Shown here: positions 51,595-62,250 of the stretch, piece after piece | Numbering within the stretch: position 1 is the first letter of the stretch | Layout: every line of letters starts with the position of its first letter | Source of the DNA: Paraburkholderia monticola | GTDB taxonomy: Bacteria; Pseudomonadota; Gammaproteobacteria; Burkholderiales; Burkholderiaceae | Direction: 5' to 3' | DNA length: 64,000 nt | NCBI RefSeq assembly: GCF_001580545.1 | Contig: NZ_LRBG01000004.1 | Location: forward strand, 62,001-126,000 | Position numbers and translations under genes: made by a program | Notes under the pieces: generated by a model | Told to the model about the DNA's origin: nothing | Database searches by the model: none | What the model saw: only the letters and a program-made list of their open reading frames with translations

Positions 51595-52305
51595 TCAGAA
51601 GCCGAGGCTCGCGAGCAGATCGTCGACCTGCGATTGATCCTGCACCACGTCGGTCTTGCCTTCCGGATTGATCTGCGGACCGTTGAGCAGATGCTCGGGA
51701 CTGCCCGTCGACGACACCTCGGCCTTCAGAGCCGCCGCGTTCGCCGCGAACTGCTCGCGACGCTCGAGCGCGATGTTCTCGACCAGCACCCCGAGCAGTT
51801 GCTGCTCGATCAGGTAGACGACGTCGGTGATCTTCTTGATCACCTGGCCGGTCAGATCCTGGAAGTCCTGCGCGAGCATGATCTCCATTAGCTGCGAGTT
51901 GGTCGCGCCGGTCGCTTCGGGTACGCCGCGCAGAAAGGTGCGCGTGTCGTTCATCAGCGCGCGCACTTCTTCGCGCTCGATCGGCGCCGCGTACCACTGC
52001 TCCCAGCGTGCGTCGAGCTCGCCCGCGTCTTTCTGCAACTGCTCCTGGATCGGCTTCGCAACGTCGATCGCCGACAGCACGCGCTCGGCGGCCTGCTCGG
52101 TCATATTGGCGATGTACTTCAGACGATCGCGCGCGTCGGGCACGGCTTCGGCCGCACGCTCGACGTGCTTGTCGAGCCCAAGCTCGCGCATCGAATCGCG
52201 CAAGGTGCGCGTCAGTTGTCCGATGCGCGCGAGGATGCGGTCCGACGCGAAGTCGCCGCTGTCATTGCCCGCTTCGGCGCCAGGCGTTTCGGTCGGCGGC
52301 GTCAC
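51595..52305 (-). CDS. cheZ: CheY-P phosphatase CheZ
   Basis: Four-helix-bundle phosphatase of 236 residues that dephosphorylates CheY-P. The catalytic region is EIMLAQDFQDLTGQVIKKI, containing the essential DLTGQ motif. The C-terminal VDDLLASLGF is the CheY-binding helix. The start is the GTG two bases after the cheY stop (VTPPTET); the longer open frame overlaps cheY and is arginine-rich shadow. Last gene of the che operon. Confidence 0.95.
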   Translation of the reverse strand: MTPPTETPGAEAGNDSGDFASDRILARIGQLTRTLRDSMRELGLDKHVERAAEAVPDARDRLKYIANMTEQAAERVLSAIDVAKPIQEQLQKDAGELDARWEQWYAAPIEREEVRALMNDTRTFLRGVPEATGATNSQLMEIMLAQDFQDLTGQVIKKITDVVYLIEQQLLGVLVENIALERREQFAANAAALKAEVSSTGSPEHLLNGPQINPEGKTDVVQDQSQVDDLLASLGF

Positions 52306-52306
52306 G

Positions 52307-52702
52307 TCAGCTCCCGGCTTTCGCCATCTTCTCGAGAATCTTGTTGAGCTTCTCGTCGAGCGTCGCGGCCGTGAACGGCTTGACGACATAACCGCTCGCG
52401 CCGGCCTGCGCCGCCGCGATGATGTTTTCCTTCTTCGACTCGGCCGTCACCATCAGCACCGGCAGGTGCGCGAGGCTCGCGTCGGCGCGGATTTCCTTCA
52501 GCATCGCCAGACCGTCGAGGTTCGGCATGTTCCAGTCGGAGATCACGAACTCGTAGCTGCCGCTGCGCAGACGCGCGAGACCGGCCGCGCCGTCCTCAGC
52601 TTCGTCGACGTTCGAGTAGCCCAGTTCCTTGAGCAGGTTGCGGACGATCCGGCGCATCGTCGGAAAATCGTCAACCACCAGAATCTTCATTCCCTTATCC
52701 AT
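52307..52702 (-). CDS. cheY: Chemotaxis response regulator CheY (motor-binding type)
   Basis: Single receiver domain of 131 residues. It has the acidic pair in [16 protein letters not shown], the phosphoacceptor aspartate in [12 protein letters not shown] (Asp 56), the switch threonine in VLMVTAES and the aromatic switch residue as tyrosine in [10 protein letters not shown]. These are the hallmarks of a FliM-binding CheY. Directly upstream of its phosphatase gene cheZ and downstream of cheB. Confidence 0.96.
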   Translation of the reverse strand: MDKGMKILVVDDFPTMRRIVRNLLKELGYSNVDEAEDGAAGLARLRSGSYEFVISDWNMPNLDGLAMLKEIRADASLAHLPVLMVTAESKKENIIAAAQAGASGYVVKPFTAATLDEKLNKILEKMAKAGS

Positions 52703-52763
52703 TTCTATCCCTTTGCTTGATCCATGTTGCGGCGTTCGACCGCGTCATTCCATCCGGCACGCA

Positions 52764-53861
52764 TCATACCCGCTGAACGCGTTCACCCATCGACGACAAA
52801 CGCGCCATCACGCGCCGGCTCATGTCCGGCAGCGCGGCGATTTCGTCGGCGGCTCCGAGTGCGATCGCCTCGCGCGGCATGCCGAACACGATGCAGCTCG
52901 CTTCGTCCTGCGCCAGCGTGTAGGCACCGGCCTTTTTCATCTCCAGCAGACCGGCCGCGCCGTCGCGCCCCATGCCGGTCAGAATCACGCCGACCGCGTT
53001 CTTGCCCGCATGCTGCGCGGCCGAGCGGAACAGCACATCGACCGACGGACGATGCCGGTTCACCGGCGGGTCGTCGGACAGGTGCGCAATATAGTTCGCG
53101 CCGCTCCTCGCGAGCAACAGATGCGCGTGGCCCGGCGCGATGTACGCGTGCCCCGGCAGCACGCGCTCGCCGTGCTCCGCCTCTTTAACGGTAATCCGGC
53201 ACAAACCATTGAGGCGTTGCGCAAAAGATTTCGTGAAGCCGGGCGGCATGTGCTGCGCGATCAGCACCGCGGGCGCATCGGGCGGCAGCGGCACGAGCAC
53301 TTCACGGATCGCTTCGGTGCCGCCCGTCGAGGCACCGACGATGATCAGCTTCTCGGTACTCAGGAGCGGGTTGTTGAACAGCGGCGTGGCGCCGAGCGGC
53401 GCCTGCGCGGCGTGCGTGGCCGCATGCTGCGCGGGCGCGGCCTGGCGCACGCGCGCGCGGGCCGCGGCGCGCACCTTGTCGGCGAGCTTTTCCGCGTAGT
53501 CGAGCATGCCGTCGCGAATGCCGACCTTCGGCTTGGTGACGAAATCCACCGCGCCGAGTTCGAGCGCGCGCAGCGTGATTTCGTTGCCGCGTTCGGTCAG
53601 CGACGAGACCATCACGACCGGCATCGGCCGCAGGCGCATCAACTTCTCGAGAAAGTCGAGGCCGTCCATGCGCGGCATTTCGACGTCGAGCGTCAACACG
53701 TCCGGGTTGTGCTGCTTGATGAGCTCGCGCGCGACGAGCGGATCGGGCGCCGTCGCCACCACTGTCATGTCCGGCTGGCCATTGATGATCTCGGTCATCA
53801 GGCTGCGGATCAGCGCCGAATCGTCGACGCACAATACCTTGATCTTTTGCACAGCGCTCAC
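52764..53861 (-). CDS. cheB: Chemotaxis methylesterase/deamidase CheB
   Basis: About 365 residues. Receiver domain at about 1-125 with [18 protein letters not shown] and the phosphoacceptor in [12 protein letters not shown]. The esterase domain (about 175-355) has the serine motif [28 protein letters not shown] and [14 protein letters not shown]. It removes methyl groups from receptors. Start uncertain: the GTG at 53861 overlaps the cheD stop (GTGA), while the GTG at 53852 has better Shine-Dalgarno spacing and would put the aspartate at residue 56 as in E. coli. Confidence 0.95.
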   Translation of the reverse strand: MSAVQKIKVLCVDDSALIRSLMTEIINGQPDMTVVATAPDPLVARELIKQHNPDVLTLDVEMPRMDGLDFLEKLMRLRPMPVVMVSSLTERGNEITLRALELGAVDFVTKPKVGIRDGMLDYAEKLADKVRAAARARVRQAAPAQHAATHAAQAPLGATPLFNNPLLSTEKLIIVGASTGGTEAIREVLVPLPPDAPAVLIAQHMPPGFTKSFAQRLNGLCRITVKEAEHGERVLPGHAYIAPGHAHLLLARSGANYIAHLSDDPPVNRHRPSVDVLFRSAAQHAGKNAVGVILTGMGRDGAAGLLEMKKAGAYTLAQDEASCIVFGMPREAIALGAADEIAALPDMSRRVMARLSSMGERVQRV

Positions 53862-54583
53862 GCCTCCTCTGTCGTTCTGGCGTTGTTTGAATGAGTCGGG
53901 CGCGGGTTCGCGCCGAACAGTTCGATTCTCGGCCGCGCGGCAGCTGCGGCCGCGGCCGGCTTCGCGAACAGCTCGACCCGCTTGCGCGCGGCAGCGAGCC
54001 GCTCGGCGCGCGCTTCGGCGCTTTGCCGCACGAGCGCCTGCTCGCGCTCGGCCACGCCCGCTTCCTGCTGCAAGCGCAACTTCTTCACCATCACCTGGCC
54101 GGTGCGCGGCATGAACGCCACCTTGCGCGGGTGCGAGCCCTGCAGGTCCTCGGCGACGATGCGGATCTTTTCGGTGGCCAGATAGCGGCGCACGAACTCC
54201 GAGTTGCGATCGCCGATGTTCATCGTCGTCATACCCGCGAGCACCGCGCCGCCGCCGAACACCTTGGCCTCGAAGCGCTCGCGCCGCCCGCCCGCCTTGA
54301 TCAGTTCGTTGATCAGCACTTCCATCGCGTATGCGCCGTAGCGCATCGAGTCCGACGCCGCCTGCGCGACGTCGGCGCCGTCGTCGGGCAGCATGAAGTG
54401 ATTCATGCCGCCGATGCCCGCGGTGCGGTCCTGAATGCAGGCCGCGACGCACGAGCCGAGCACGGTCACGAGCACCATGTCTTCGCTCGTCGTGTAGAAC
54501 TCGTTGGGCAACAGCTTCACGCCGGGGCGCTGAAAGTGGTTGTCGTAGTACAGGTTCGAAGCGATCGGCAGCGTGCTGCTCAT
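53858..54583 (-). CDS. cheD: Chemoreceptor glutamine deamidase CheD
   Basis: Enzyme of 241 residues that deamidates receptor glutamines. Conserved [14 protein letters not shown] carries the catalytic cysteine and [11 protein letters not shown] the histidine. The C-terminal third is Ala/Arg/Glu-rich and extends past the usual family end (about 160-200 residues). The ATG overlaps the cheR stop by four bases. CheD together with CheZ is common in betaproteobacteria. Confidence 0.95.
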   Translation of the reverse strand: MSSTLPIASNLYYDNHFQRPGVKLLPNEFYTTSEDMVLVTVLGSCVAACIQDRTAGIGGMNHFMLPDDGADVAQAASDSMRYGAYAMEVLINELIKAGGRRERFEAKVFGGGAVLAGMTTMNIGDRNSEFVRRYLATEKIRIVAEDLQGSHPRKVAFMPRTGQVMVKKLRLQQEAGVAEREQALVRQSAEARAERLAAARKRVELFAKPAAAAAAARPRIELFGANPRPTHSNNARTTEEA

Positions 54584-55551
54584 GCGGCCACCCCGCTCGG
54601 TTGATCCGCGCTGTGTGCGCCGTGCGCGTTGGCGCGTGACGATGCGCGAGCGCCGCCCGCGTCGCGTGTCAGTTCGTAGACGGTCTGGCCGCGCAGCCGG
54701 AACGCCTGCGTCACGTACGTGAAGTTTTCCGAATGGCCGGCGAACAACAGGCCGCCCGCTTTCATCAGCGGCTCGAAGCGCGTGAGCACCTGCGCCTGGG
54801 TCGGCTTGTCGAAATAGATCATCACGTTGCGGCAGAAAATCGCGTCGAACTGCGTGCGCAACTGGTAATCGCGATCGGTCAGGTTCAGCTGCTCGAAGCG
54901 CACGAGCGCGCGCACTTCGGGACGCACCTTGACCATCCCCGCATGCGCGCCCGTGCCCTTCAGGAAGAAGCGCTTGAGCCGCTCGGGCGACAGATGCTTG
55001 ACCTGGTCGAACTGGTAGACGCCGGCCTCGGCCTTCGCGAGCACCTGGGTGTCGATGTCGGTCGCGAGCACCGATGCCTGGCGCGCGCCGCTCTCGCCGA
55101 GCGCTTCGATCAGCGTCATCGCGATCGAGTAAGGCTCCTCGCCCGTCGAGGCCGCCGAGCACCACACGGACACCGGCTGCGCGCGGCGTGGCGCGAACTC
55201 GGCGAGGATCGGAAAGTGATGGGCTTCGCGGAAAAACGCGGTCAGGTTCGTGGTCAGCGCATTGGTGAACGCTTCCCACTCGGCCGGATCGTTTTCCGCT
55301 TCGAGCAGATCGAGATACTGGCGGAACGTATCGATGCCACGCGCGCGCAAGCGGCGCGCGAGGCGGCTATACGCCATGTCGCGCTTGTGATCCGACAACG
55401 AGATGCCCGCCGCGCGATGAATCAGATCGCGGATACGGGCGAAATCGGCCGACGTGAATTCGAAATCGCGGCCCGTCTCGACGGACCTGGCCGGCTCTGT
55501 CCGGTCAGGAGCGGCCCGAGCGGGGCGTTGTGGTGCGCGCGTTGCCATCAT
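54580..55551 (-). CDS. cheR: Chemoreceptor methyltransferase CheR
   Basis: SAM-dependent methyltransferase of 323 residues. The N-terminal helical domain ([20 protein letters not shown]) is followed by the SAM-binding fold with [19 protein letters not shown]. The beta-subdomain that binds the receptor pentapeptide is present, and [19 protein letters not shown] is typical. It methylates the adjacent MCP, which ends in a matching pentapeptide. The N-terminal 25 residues are polar and variable. Confidence 0.96.
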   Translation of the reverse strand: MMATRAPQRPARAAPDRTEPARSVETGRDFEFTSADFARIRDLIHRAAGISLSDHKRDMAYSRLARRLRARGIDTFRQYLDLLEAENDPAEWEAFTNALTTNLTAFFREAHHFPILAEFAPRRAQPVSVWCSAASTGEEPYSIAMTLIEALGESGARQASVLATDIDTQVLAKAEAGVYQFDQVKHLSPERLKRFFLKGTGAHAGMVKVRPEVRALVRFEQLNLTDRDYQLRTQFDAIFCRNVMIYFDKPTQAQVLTRFEPLMKAGGLLFAGHSENFTYVTQAFRLRGQTVYELTRDAGGARASSRANAHGAHSADQPSGVAA

Positions 55552-55755
55552 GAAAATTCCTGTCTGCGATATGCGTCATCACGCTTGCCGCCCAGCCGCA
55601 CTGCCTGGGGGGAAGGAATTGTCTTCGCGGAGTCGCGCCCTTCCGCGAATGTCATCGCCATACGGCCGGCTCGCGACACGCGTGATGCGCGTGCTTCGAT
55701 GCTTCGCCCATCCGCGGGCGCGATACCGGTTGACCACATGTCGCTCTGCCGTTGC

Positions 55756-57612
55756 TTAAAACGTTTCCCAGTCCGCGTCCGAGCTTGCGCCCGGCGTGCT
55801 TGCCGCAGCGGCACGCGTGGGCGTGTCGGTCGTGGCGCGGGCCGCGGCTGCGGCCGGCCTGGGTTTCAATGCCGGTTCGACGCGTGCGGCCGCTTCGTGC
55901 TGACTGGCGGCCGTCGCTGCCGCCGCGCTTGCCTTCGTGTCGTTGCTCGCGCCTGCTGTGCCTACCGAAGTCGCCGCGCTCGCTGCTTTCGGTGCGGCTT
56001 TGGCGAACTGCGCGGGCGCTTGCGCACGCGTGGCAGCCACGCTCTGACGCACCGGTGAGCCGGCGACTTTCCAGCCGCTCAGCACCGACTGCAACTGCCG
56101 CGTCTGATCTTCGAGCGATGCCGCCGCGGCCGCTGCCTGCTCGACCAGCGCCGCATTCTGCTGCGTGACCGAATCCATCTGCACGACCGCGCGATTGACC
56201 TGCTCGATGCCGCCCGACTGCTCTTCCGACGCCGCGCTGATCTCGCCCATGATGTCGGTCACGCGCCGCACGGCCTGGACGATTTCGTCCATCGTCGTGC
56301 CCGCGCGGCCAACCAGCTCGGAGCCGCTCTTCACCTTGTCGGCCGAATCGCCGATCAGCTCCTTGATCTCCTTGGCGGCGCTCGCGCTGCGTTGCGCGAG
56401 GCTGCGCACTTCGCCCGCGACGACCGCGAAGCCGCGGCCCTGTTCGCCGGCGCGCGCGGCTTCGACCGCCGCGTTCAGCGCGAGAATGTTGGTCTGGAAG
56501 GCGATGCCCTCGATCACACCAATGATGTCGACGACCTTGTTCGAACTGGTCGCGATCTCCTGCATCGTCGTGACGACCTGGCTCACCACGTCGCCGCCGC
56601 GCGTCGCGATATCCGACGCGTTGACGGCAAGCTGGCTCGCCTGGCGCGCGTTCTCGGTGTTCTGCCGCACGGTGCCGGTCAGCTGGTCCATGCTCGACGC
56701 GGTTTCCTGCAGCGATGCGGCCTGCTGCTCGGTGCGCTGCGACAGATCGGTGTTGCCCATTGCGATTTCACGCGCACCGGTGTCGATCGATTCGGTGCTG
56801 CCGTGCACCGCGCGCAGCATCGTCGCGAGACTCTCCTGCATCCGTTTGATGCCCGCGAACAGGCGGCCGATTTCGTTGCCGCTGTAGACCTCGACGGTGC
56901 CCGACAGATCGCCGGCGGCGATCCGCTCGAAACACGCCGTCGCGTCGGCGAGCGGCTGCACGATCAGACCGCGCAACGCGAAGCGGATGCCCACCACCAC
57001 CAGCAGCGCGAACACCGTGACCGCGCCGATCAGCGTGATCATCAGCGACGCGTTCGACTGCGCGCTCGCCTCCTGATCGGCCACGCTCTGCTGCAGCGCC
57101 TGGATGACCGTGGCCGCGGCCGCGTCGTAGGCGATGAACATCGGGCTGATCTTCGTGTCCGCTACCGCGTGATACGCATCGAGGTTGTTCGCGTTCAGCG
57201 CGGCGAATTCGACGTCGACGCCGTCATGCATGACCGTCGTGTGCTTCGCGAGCACATCGTCGAGCAACGCCTGATCGACGCCGTGCTTCGGCGCGTCGAG
57301 ATACGCCTGCCAGCTCTGGTTGCTCTTGCCGAGCAACTCCTGCGCACGATCGAGCGCCTTCTTCGCCTCGTCCGCGTTGCCGGCCGCCGTCAGCGTGTTG
57401 AAGCGATCGATCGCGACGCGCGAGCGCAACAGATACGCCGACGCATCGTCGAGCGCATGAATCGCGACCAGTTCGCCGCGTGCGATGCGATCGAGCGAGC
57501 CGCTCGCGCGATTCAGCGCGCTCAGCCCGAGCGCGCCGACCACCACGGTCAGCGTCACCAGAAGAATCCCCACCATCGTCAACGATGTGCGGATCGACCA
57601 CCTGCTCAGCAT
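55756..57612 (-). CDS. Methyl-accepting chemotaxis protein, Tar/Tsr-like
   Basis: Membrane chemoreceptor of 618 residues. First span at about 10-32, then a periplasmic four-helix TarH-like sensor, a second span at about 192-212 ([20 protein letters not shown]), HAMP, and a signalling domain with the hairpin tip [20 protein letters not shown]. The extreme C-terminus DWETF is the pentapeptide that tethers CheR and CheB. An Ala/Thr-rich linker joins tip and tail. The ligand is unknown. A run of 11-bp repeats precedes the gene. Confidence 0.95.
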   Translation of the reverse strand: MLSRWSIRTSLTMVGILLVTLTVVVGALGLSALNRASGSLDRIARGELVAIHALDDASAYLLRSRVAIDRFNTLTAAGNADEAKKALDRAQELLGKSNQSWQAYLDAPKHGVDQALLDDVLAKHTTVMHDGVDVEFAALNANNLDAYHAVADTKISPMFIAYDAAAATVIQALQQSVADQEASAQSNASLMITLIGAVTVFALLVVVGIRFALRGLIVQPLADATACFERIAAGDLSGTVEVYSGNEIGRLFAGIKRMQESLATMLRAVHGSTESIDTGAREIAMGNTDLSQRTEQQAASLQETASSMDQLTGTVRQNTENARQASQLAVNASDIATRGGDVVSQVVTTMQEIATSSNKVVDIIGVIEGIAFQTNILALNAAVEAARAGEQGRGFAVVAGEVRSLAQRSASAAKEIKELIGDSADKVKSGSELVGRAGTTMDEIVQAVRRVTDIMGEISAASEEQSGGIEQVNRAVVQMDSVTQQNAALVEQAAAAAASLEDQTRQLQSVLSGWKVAGSPVRQSVAATRAQAPAQFAKAAPKAASAATSVGTAGASNDTKASAAAATAASQHEAAARVEPALKPRPAAAAARATTDTPTRAAAASTPGASSDADWETF

Positions 57613-57625
57613 GTTGATGCTCCCT

Positions 57626-57689
57626 GTGCTGTGTTGCTGCTGTGTTGCTGCTGTGTTGCTGCTGTGTTCCTGCTGTGTTCCTGCTGTGA
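57626..57689. repeat. Tandem 11-bp repeat between cheW and mcp
   Basis: Five units of period 11 (TGTGTTGCTGC three times, TGTGTTCCTGC twice) plus a partial sixth. It fills most of the 94-bp gap, ending just before the mcp ribosome site. Copy-number change would alter only leader length or spacing, not a reading frame. Units are almost identical, suggesting recent expansion. Confidence 0.9.
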
Positions 57690-57706
57690 TCCGTTCGCGC
57701 CTGCCG

Positions 57707-58234
57707 TCAGACGCCGAGCGTCTCGGTCAGCGACATCTCCGAGCTGGTCATCAGCTTCTCGATGTCCATCAGGATCAGCATGCGGCCGTCGACGGTGCCG
57801 AGACCGGTCAGGTACTCGGTCGTCAGCGTCGCGCCGAATTCCGGCGCCGGCATGATCTGGTCGACCGCGAGCGTCAGCACGTCCGACACGCCGTCCACCA
57901 CCATCCCGACCACGCGATGCGCGACGTTCAGGATGATCACGACGGTCTGGTGGTCGTACTCGACGCGGCCCAGATGGAACTTGATGCGCATGTCGACGAT
58001 CGGCACGATGATGCCGCGCAGGTTGATCACGCCTTTGATGAACTCGGGCGCATTGGCGATGCGCGTCACGTTGTCGTAGCCGCGGATTTCCTGCACCTTC
58101 AGGATGTCGATGCCGTACTCTTCCGCGCCGAGCGTGAAGACGAGGAATTCCTGACCGCCGGCGTCCGCCTGCGCGTCGCGGCGGCCATTCGTACCGCCCG
58201 CGACGCTCGAATTGATGGATTGGACTTCTGCCAC
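57707..58234 (-). CDS. cheW: Chemotaxis adaptor CheW
   Basis: Adaptor of 175 residues linking receptors to CheA. It shows [54 protein letters not shown] and [11 protein letters not shown], the full family pattern. The start is taken as the GTG at 58234 ([10 protein letters not shown]) with GGGGG upstream; an in-frame TTG four codons earlier is possible. Confidence 0.95.
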   Translation of the reverse strand: MAEVQSINSSVAGGTNGRRDAQADAGGQEFLVFTLGAEEYGIDILKVQEIRGYDNVTRIANAPEFIKGVINLRGIIVPIVDMRIKFHLGRVEYDHQTVVIILNVAHRVVGMVVDGVSDVLTLAVDQIMPAPEFGATLTTEYLTGLGTVDGRMLILMDIEKLMTSSEMSLTETLGV

Positions 58235-58312
58235 GTTAGCCCCCAAACGGTTGGGATGAATTGAGTTGAAGTTGTATTGCGTTGTCTGTCAGTGCCGCAG
58301 CTGGCGCACGCC

Positions 58313-60658
58313 TCACGCGAAGCTCATCGCCTGATGCGCCTGCGCGTGCCCATGCGCATGGCGGGTTTCGCGGTTCAGCGCCGCGACGTCCACGATCAGT
58401 GCGACGCTGCCGTCGCCGAGGATGGTCGCCGCTGAAATGCCGTGCACCTTGCGGTAGTTCGTTTCGAGATTCTTCACGACCACCTGCTGCTGGCCGACGA
58501 GTTCGTCGATCAGCATCGCGAAGCGCCGTCCCTCGGTCTGCATGATCGTGACGATGCCCTGGGTCGGCTCCTGCTTCGCGTCCGACACGTTGAACACCTC
58601 GTGCAGCGCGACGAGCGGCAGGTATTCGCCGCGCACGCGCACCACGCGCTCGCCGTTGGCGACCGTGTAGATGTCTTCGGCTCGCGGCTGGAGCGACTCC
58701 ATCACGAAGTTCAGCGGCAGGATGAAGATCTCGTTGCCGACCTTGACCGACATACCGTCGAGAATCGCGAGCGTGAGCGGCAACACGATCCGCGTGGTGC
58801 TGCCCTTGCCCGCGTGCGAGGTGATTTCGACGTGACCGCCCATCGACTGGATGTTGCGTTTCACCACATCCATGCCGACGCCGCGGCCCGACACGTCCGT
58901 GACCTGCTCGGCCGTCGAGAAGCCCGGCAGGAAAATCAGGTTCCAGACTTCTTCGTCGGTCATCGTTTCGCTGACCTGCATGCCCTGCTTGGCCGCCTTC
59001 GCGAGAATCTTGTCGCGGCGCAGGCCCGCGCCGTCGTCGCTGACCTCGATCACGATGTTGCCGCCGTGGTGCGCCGCCGACAGCACCAGCTGACCGGTCG
59101 AATCCTTGCCCGCCGCGCGGCGCGCCTCGACGGTTTCGATGCCGTGATCGAGACTGTTGCGCACGAGGTGGGTCAACGGATCGATGATCCGTTCGATGAG
59201 GCTCTTGTCGAGTTCGGTCGCCTGACCGAAGGTGACGAGTTCGACCTCCTTGCCGAGTTTTGCCGCGAGATCGCGCACCAGACGCGGGAAGCGGCTGAAC
59301 ACGTAATCCATCGGCATCATGCGGATCGACATCACCGCTTCCTGCAGATCGCGCGCGTTGCGCTCGAGTTGCGCCATGCCGTTGAAGAGCCGGTCGTGCA
59401 GCGCCGGATCGAACGTGCTGGTGGTCTCCGCGAGCATCGCCTGGGTGATCACCAGTTCGCCGACCAGGTTGATCAGCTGATCGACCTTCTCGACGCCGAC
59501 GCGAATCGAGCTGCCTTCGCCGTTGGCCGCCGCGGCGGCCGGACGGGCCGCCTTGCGGTCCTGCTCGGCGGCGGCGCCGCCAGCCGGTTTGGCCGCCGCT
59601 TGAGCTGCGGCGGGTGCCGCTGCCGCCGGCTCGGCGGCGCCCGCGTGACTGGCCGCGCTGGCGGGCGCAGCGGTGTGGGCCACCGGGGCCGACGATGCCG
59701 CGTGCTCCGCGTGAATGACCGGCTGCGCTGGCGTCTGCGCTTGCGCCGCGGGAGCGGCGGGCGCGACGTGCGCAGTGGGCGCCGGTGTTCGGACGGCAGC
59801 GTCGGGCGTTCCAGGTTCGCCCTGCTGCGCGTCGTCCGCCGGCGCGGTGCCGCGGCCGATCGTGATCTGACTTTCGTCGATCACGAAGCAGCACACGGCG
59901 ATGATGTCGTCGGAGGTGACGTCGGTCGAGAGCCACAGCATCAGATCGCTGCCGCTCTTGACCTGCCCGACGATATTGCCCAGGTTGCCCAGCTCTTCGG
60001 CAAGCAGTTCCTGGTCTTTCTCTCCCACGCCCCGTAGCGTAATTTTCAGATGAGGGCCGGCGCCGTCGCCCGTGCCCGCGGCCTGACCGGTCTGTGCCGG
60101 TTCGCCGCCCGTCCATTCACCCGCCGCCTGCACCGCCTGTTCGACGACGTGCTCGGGCGGGATGCCGCCTGGCTCCTCTAGTGCCATGGCGTGTGTTGCT
60201 GCTTGTGTTGCCGTCGCCGGCGCTGCCTCGACGACTGCCGGCGCCGGCTCCGGCGTGGCGCCCATGCGGCTTTCCGCGTGCAAGCGCTCGAGCTTCGCGC
60301 AGATCGCGCGCGCCACCGCCGCATCGGGCTCGGCGCTCGCGCGATAGTCGGCGAGCTGACCGGACAGCACGTCCTTGGTTTCGAGGAACGTGTCGATCAT
60401 GTCCTTGCGCAGCACCAGCTCGTTGTTGCGCGCGCGATCGAGCAGCGACTCGAGAATGTGGGTCGTCTCGGTGAGCGCGGTGAAGCCAAAGGTCGCCGCG
60501 CCGCCCTTGATCGAATGCGCGGCGCGAAAGATCGCCGCGAGGTCCTCGGGGTCCGGGCGGGCCACGTCGAGATCGAGCAGCAATTGCTCCATCTGCGCGA
60601 GCAGTTCGTCCGCTTCGTCGAAGAACGTCTGATAGAACTGAGTGATGTCGAGTGTCAT
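58313..60658 (-). CDS. cheA: Chemotaxis histidine kinase CheA
   Basis: Kinase of 781 residues. P1 domain with the phosphorylated histidine at residue 48 (IFRAAHSIKGGAATFGF); a P2-like segment around 195-275; an Ala/Pro/His-rich linker; the P3 dimerisation helix (DQLINLVGELVITQAMLAE); the P4 ATPase with HLVRNSLDHGIE, DDGAGLR and GRGVGMDVVK; and a C-terminal P5 CheW-like domain. It sends phosphate to CheY, CheY1 and CheB. Longer than enteric CheA (about 650, from memory), mainly because of the linker. Confidence 0.97.
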   Translation of the reverse strand: MTLDITQFYQTFFDEADELLAQMEQLLLDLDVARPDPEDLAAIFRAAHSIKGGAATFGFTALTETTHILESLLDRARNNELVLRKDMIDTFLETKDVLSGQLADYRASAEPDAAVARAICAKLERLHAESRMGATPEPAPAVVEAAPATATQAATHAMALEEPGGIPPEHVVEQAVQAAGEWTGGEPAQTGQAAGTGDGAGPHLKITLRGVGEKDQELLAEELGNLGNIVGQVKSGSDLMLWLSTDVTSDDIIAVCCFVIDESQITIGRGTAPADDAQQGEPGTPDAAVRTPAPTAHVAPAAPAAQAQTPAQPVIHAEHAASSAPVAHTAAPASAASHAGAAEPAAAAPAAAQAAAKPAGGAAAEQDRKAARPAAAAANGEGSSIRVGVEKVDQLINLVGELVITQAMLAETTSTFDPALHDRLFNGMAQLERNARDLQEAVMSIRMMPMDYVFSRFPRLVRDLAAKLGKEVELVTFGQATELDKSLIERIIDPLTHLVRNSLDHGIETVEARRAAGKDSTGQLVLSAAHHGGNIVIEVSDDGAGLRRDKILAKAAKQGMQVSETMTDEEVWNLIFLPGFSTAEQVTDVSGRGVGMDVVKRNIQSMGGHVEITSHAGKGSTTRIVLPLTLAILDGMSVKVGNEIFILPLNFVMESLQPRAEDIYTVANGERVVRVRGEYLPLVALHEVFNVSDAKQEPTQGIVTIMQTEGRRFAMLIDELVGQQQVVVKNLETNYRKVHGISAATILGDGSVALIVDVAALNRETRHAHGHAQAHQAMSFA

Positions 60659-60761
60659 GCCTGGTTCACCGCTTGAGTGGCTGTCTGGCGTGAGCTGCCG
60701 TGCAGCCGCGTCGGGAGCTATCTGTCTGTACTGGGTCTAAAGGTGGCGTCGATGGCGCGGA

Positions 60762-61139
60762 TCACACCGGGTCCGGTTCCGACAGCGCTGCCACCAGCTC
60801 GGTCAGCATGTCCGGGTCGAGCGGCTTTTCGATCCAGCCGGTCGCACCCGCCGCGCGCGCCGCCTCTTTGAAGGGTTCGCCCGATTCCGTCGTGAGGACG
60901 AGGATGGGCGTCGCCTGATAGGCCGGATTTCCGCGCAGCGCGGTGATCAGATCGAGACCGGTCTTGCCCGGCATGTGCTGGTCGGTCAGGACGAGATCGA
61001 ACGCCATCGCGAGCGCGTTTTCGAGCCCTTCGTTGCCGTCCGCCGCGAGCGTGACTTCATAGCCGGCACCCGTCAGCGTCGCGGCGAGGATCTGCCGCAT
61101 CGATGCCGAATCGTCGACTGCCAGGATGTGCCTGATCAT
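60762..61139 (-). CDS. cheY1: Second CheY-like response regulator (CheY1)
   Basis: Single receiver domain of 125 residues: acidic pair in ILAVDDSASMRQILAATL, phosphoacceptor in LVLTDQHMPGKTG, switch threonine in ILVLTTES, conserved lysine in WIEKPLDP. The aromatic switch position has tryptophan (GATGWIEKP) instead of tyrosine, and the sequence is closer to chemosensory regulators than to the FliM-binding CheY downstream. It may act as a phosphate sink or serve another output. It lies between motB and cheA. Confidence 0.9.
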   Translation of the reverse strand: MIRHILAVDDSASMRQILAATLTGAGYEVTLAADGNEGLENALAMAFDLVLTDQHMPGKTGLDLITALRGNPAYQATPILVLTTESGEPFKEAARAAGATGWIEKPLDPDMLTELVAALSEPDPV

Positions 61140-61221
61140 GAAAACCTCGCTGCGCTTAACACTGGGCCGCCCGACGGTGCGCGCCGGTCAGGCGCGGACC
61201 ACGTCCGGCGGCCGCGGTCCG

Positions 61222-62229
61222 TTACTGGGCCGGCGGCGCTGCCGCCGGCAACTTCGGTGCAACCATCATCGGCTGCGCAAGTTTTTGCAGCAGCGGCTTG
61301 GAGCCGGCTGCGTCGTCCGACAGGGTCGCCGTCGTGGAGTCGTCGTGATTGAGCGCGTCCTCCGACTTCCTGTTCAGCACGATGATGCTGATGCGGCGGT
61401 TCTCCGGATCGAGCGGGTCCGCCTTGTTCAGGTTCTGCGCCGAGGCGAGACCGAGCACGCGCATCACCTTCGCTTCGTCCATGCCGCCCGCGATCAGCTC
61501 GCGCCGCGACGCGTTCGCGCGATCGGCCGACAGCTCCCAGTTGCTATAGCCCTTCTCGCCGCCCGCGTACGGCACCGCGTCGGTGTGGCCCTGCACGATG
61601 ATGCGGTTCGGCACGTCGTTCAGCGTATGGCCGATCTCGCGCAGAATGTCGCGCATGTACGGCTCGACGACGTCGCGCGCGGTCGCGAACATGGGCCGCT
61701 TCTGCGAGTCGACGATCTCGATGCGCAAGCCGGTCAGCGTCGAATCGATGCGGATCTGCTGCTTGAACTGGCGCAGCACCGGGTTGGCCTCGATCGCGGC
61801 CATCAGCTTGACCTGCAGGTCGTGCAGGCGCACCTGTTCCTGGCGCTCCAGCTCGCCTTGCAACTGCTTGACCGAGTCTTCGTTGTTATGCGAGGCGGTG
61901 CGCTCGGCGCGGCTGCTGCTGCCGTCGGTCGAGCGGGTCACGCCTTGCGCGTCGGTCGAGATGTCGCGTCCGCCGCCCTTCAGGATGCTCGAGTCTTCGG
62001 CGCTGCGATCGCCGCCCCACAGCGTGATCTTCAGCGGCTGGTTGAAGTAGTCGGCGATGCCTTTCAACTGCACGGTGGAGGCTGAACTCAGCAGCCACAT
62101 CAGCAGGAAGAACGCCATCATCGCGGTCATGAAGTCCGCGTACGCGAGCTTCCACGCGCCGCCGTGATGACCGGACTTTTTGGGCGTTGCGCGCTTGACA
62201 ACGATTGCGCGGTCTTTGTCCTTGCTCAT
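61222..62229 (-). CDS. motB: Flagellar stator protein MotB
   Basis: Stator subunit of 335 residues. A single N-terminal span holds the proton-binding aspartate at residue 32 (YADFMTAMMAFFLLMWLL), as in E. coli. The periplasmic plug follows, then the OmpA-like peptidoglycan-binding domain with VQGHTDAVPYAGGEKGYSNW and LSADRANASRREL. The C-terminal 40 residues are variable. It lies 21 bp after motA. Confidence 0.97.
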   Translation of the reverse strand: MSKDKDRAIVVKRATPKKSGHHGGAWKLAYADFMTAMMAFFLLMWLLSSASTVQLKGIADYFNQPLKITLWGGDRSAEDSSILKGGGRDISTDAQGVTRSTDGSSSRAERTASHNNEDSVKQLQGELERQEQVRLHDLQVKLMAAIEANPVLRQFKQQIRIDSTLTGLRIEIVDSQKRPMFATARDVVEPYMRDILREIGHTLNDVPNRIIVQGHTDAVPYAGGEKGYSNWELSADRANASRRELIAGGMDEAKVMRVLGLASAQNLNKADPLDPENRRISIIVLNRKSEDALNHDDSTTATLSDDAAGSKPLLQKLAQPMMVAPKLPAAAPPAQ

Positions 62230-62250
62230 CGGTTCGGTTCCGCCGCCTGC

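Noticed and set aside
52305..52389. Upstream extension of cheZ
   Set aside because: The extension overlaps cheY and reads as Arg/Ser shadow; the GTG right after cheY fits coupling.
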